Of a stretch of DNA of 7,037 bases, positions 5,701 to 7,037 are shown one piece after another (the stretch's first letter is position 1; the number at the start of each line of letters is the position of its first letter). Below the pieces are notes generated by a model. It was not told where the DNA came from, searched no databases, and saw only the letters and a list, made by a program, of their open reading frames with translations. This DNA comes from JBCDBH01 sp039184055 (GTDB taxonomy: Bacteria > Acidobacteriota > Thermoanaerobaculia > Multivoradales > J023), in assembly GCA_039184055.1 (NCBI GenBank), contig JBCDBH010000307.1, positions 1-7,037 of the forward strand, given 5' to 3'. Position numbers and translations under genes: made by a program.

Positions 5701-5717
5701 CGACACCCGACAAGCAA
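5689..5717 (-). promoter_or_regulatory. Candidate sigma-70-type promoter of the SGNH hydrolase gene
   Basis: On the minus strand, TTGCTT (5717-5712) and TACCCT (5694-5689) are separated by exactly 17 bases. Each hexamer keeps the core positions (TTG of -35; TA and final T of -10). Transcription would begin near 5682, leaving a leader of about 54 bases ending in the AGGAG ribosome binding site. Confidence 0.35.
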
Positions 5718-5731
5718 CCGCTGAGAGTTGG

Positions 5732-5740
5732 TGCTAGCCT
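5732..5740 (+). promoter_or_regulatory. Extended -10 promoter of polX
   Basis: TGCTAGCCT, identical to the motif before argE, fits TGnTAnnnT. The hexamer ends 11 bases before the ATG at 5752, so the leader would be only about five bases. No ribosome binding site is seen before the ATG, which agrees with near-leaderless translation. Confidence 0.4.
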
Positions 5741-5751
5741 TGCCCGCTGTC

Positions 5752-7037
5752 ATGCCGCAGGTCCACAACCACGACGTCGCCGATCTCTTCCGTGAGATGG
5801 CGGATCTCCTCCATATCCGTGGCGGTGAGCCGCATCGCGTGCGTGCGTTTCAACGCGTGGCCCAGATCGTCGAAGCGCTCCCCCAGCCGGTCGACAAGAT
5901 GATCCGCTTCGGGACCCTGCAACGGACACCCAATATCGGCGATGGCTCGGTCCATCGCATCAAACAGATTCTGCGCACGGGAACCTGTGACGACCTGTCA
6001 CGGCTGCGCGCCCAGGTACCCGCCGGTCTGCGCGATTTGCTATCGCTCAAGGGCTTGGGACCGAGCTCGGTGCGACAGCTCCATCAACAGCTCGGTATCG
6101 CCGATCTCGATCAGCTCGAGCTTGCCGCCAAAGACGGTCGGCTGCGTCAATTGCCCCGCTTCGGTATCGACGCGGTGCACGGCCTGTTGCGTGAGATCGA
6201 GGTGCGTCGCGCCAATCGAGGCAAGGTGCCGCTGGTGGTGGCGCTGCGGGCCTTCGAGGAGATCGCCACCCGTCTACGCGATGTCGACGGCGCGGTGACC
6301 GTGGTGCCCGGTGGTAGCTGTCGCCGCCGCCGCGAGATGATCGGCGATCTCGATGTTCTGGTGGAATCGGCCAACCCCAAACCCTTGATCGAAGCGTTCA
6401 TGACCTTGCCGTCGGCACGCGAGGTGTTGATGCGTCGTGAAGACGGTGGCTCGATTCGGCTCGCGACCTTGCAACAAGCCGATCTACGTGTTTTCGCGCC
6501 CGAGACCTGGGGCGCGGGTCTGCACCACTTCACCGGCTCGAAGGAGCACAACGTCGCGCTCCGGACCCGGGCCGGCCGGCTGGGTTTGCACATCAGCGAG
6601 AACGGCATCTCCGACCGGGCCACCGATCGTCGCCTATCGCTCGCCCGCACTGAAGAGGAGATCTACGCCGCGGTCGGCATGCCGTACATCCCTCCCGAGC
6701 TGCGTGAGCATCGCGGTGAGATCGAAGCCGCTCTCGACGGCCGTCTCCCCCGCTTGATCACAGCCGAGGATCTGCGTGGCGACCTCCACATGCACAGCAC
6801 CGACAGCGACGGTGAGGCCGATGCTCGCACCATGGCGCTGACGGCGGCGAAGCTCGGCTTCGAATACCTAGCGATCACCGATCATTCCCAGACGCTCGAA
6901 GTGGCGGGCGGTCTCGACGAACGCCGCGTACTGGCGCAAGGGGAAAAGCTCCGCAAGGTCGAGTCGGAACTGGACCGGATCCACGTATTGTGGGGGATCG
7001 AGGTCGATATTCTCGCCGACGGCACGCTCGATCTCGA
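5752..7037 (+). CDS. polX: Family X DNA polymerase with PHP domain (PolX), 3' end outside window
   Basis: Bacterial PolX fills short gaps during base-excision repair and carries a metal-dependent PHP nuclease domain. The 428 codons present are about three quarters of the usual length of roughly 570. In order: an N-terminal 8-kDa-like region with helix-hairpin-helix motifs at about 60-72 (TPNIGDG), 99-110 (LKGLGPSSVRQL) and 134-146 (LPRFGID); the polymerase palm with GGSCRRRRE (187-195), GDLDVLV carrying D199 and D201, and the third carboxylate D244 in ADLRVFAP; HHFTGSKEHNVALR (258-271); and the start of the PHP domain with DLHMHSTDSDG (H346, H348, D353), ITDHS (D377, H378) and GIEVDILADG (E417, D419). 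All catalytic residues in reach are intact, so both activities are probably functional. The first helix-hairpin-helix departs from the usual LPGIGKG. The ATG at 5752 matches the expected family N terminus. It runs off the right edge in frame. Confidence 0.93.
   Translation, partial: MPQVHNHDVADLFREMADLLHIRGGEPHRVRAFQRVAQIVEALPQPVDKMIRFGTLQRTPNIGDGSVHRIKQILRTGTCDDLSRLRAQVPAGLRDLLSLKGLGPSSVRQLHQQLGIADLDQLELAAKDGRLRQLPRFGIDAVHGLLREIEVRRANRGKVPLVVALRAFEEIATRLRDVDGAVTVVPGGSCRRRREMIGDLDVLVESANPKPLIEAFMTLPSAREVLMRREDGGSIRLATLQQADLRVFAPETWGAGLHHFTGSKEHNVALRTRAGRLGLHISENGISDRATDRRLSLARTEEEIYAAVGMPYIPPELREHRGEIEAALDGRLPRLITAEDLRGDLHMHSTDSDGEADARTMALTAAKLGFEYLAITDHSQTLEVAGGLDERRVLAQGEKLRKVESELDRIHVLWGIEVDILADGTLDL

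Noticed and set aside
5629..5706. Upstream GTG start (5706) for the SGNH hydrolase
   Set aside because: It has no ribosome binding site and lies upstream of the best promoter's predicted start near 5682, whereas the ATG at 5628 has AGGAG five bases before it.

Overview
The window looks like metagenomic DNA from two sources. Positions 1 to about 420 are roughly 52% GC by hand count and hold an internal piece of a minus-strand tRNA-modification methyltransferase (MnmC/MnmD type), typical of Gammaproteobacteria. From about 420 onward the DNA is clearly richer in GC (about 60-67% in lines I counted) and holds ordinary chromosomal genes of a high-GC Gram-negative bacterium. Its taxon cannot be fixed from this sequence; a proteobacterium, myxobacterium or acidobacterium would all fit. 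Both genes meeting at the switch are cut mid-gene, so an assembly chimera is the simplest explanation.

Layout: mnmC fragment (-) up to about 430; C-terminal end of an unidentified protein (+) to 556; strong terminator at 635-664; a gene-poor stretch to 965. That stretch carries a large inverted repeat (701-792), a sigma-54-like site, a possible 41-codon ORF and a second plus-strand terminator (916-954). Then come a phytanoyl-CoA dioxygenase-like oxygenase (-, 966-1922), an acetylornithine deacetylase-family M20 hydrolase (+, 2002-3156), a formimidoylglutamate deiminase HutF (+, 3166-4479), a membrane-anchored SGNH hydrolase (-, 4399-5628) and a PolX-type DNA polymerase with PHP domain (+, 5752 to the right edge).

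The only clear operon is argE-hutF, with nine bases between them and both in the same reading frame. HutF produces N-formylglutamate, and the gene just upstream encodes a metal-dependent N-acyl amino-acid amidohydrolase. Arginine biosynthesis is the family default for that enzyme, but it could instead remove the formyl group, the job normally done by HutG. argE and polX both lack a Shine-Dalgarno sequence and share the string TGCTAGCCT just before their start codons, which suggests leaderless or near-leaderless transcripts from extended -10 promoters. The two minus-strand genes have good ribosome binding sites instead.

No CRISPR array, insertion sequence, tRNA or rRNA was seen. The least explained part is the small transcription unit between the two terminators (665-954).
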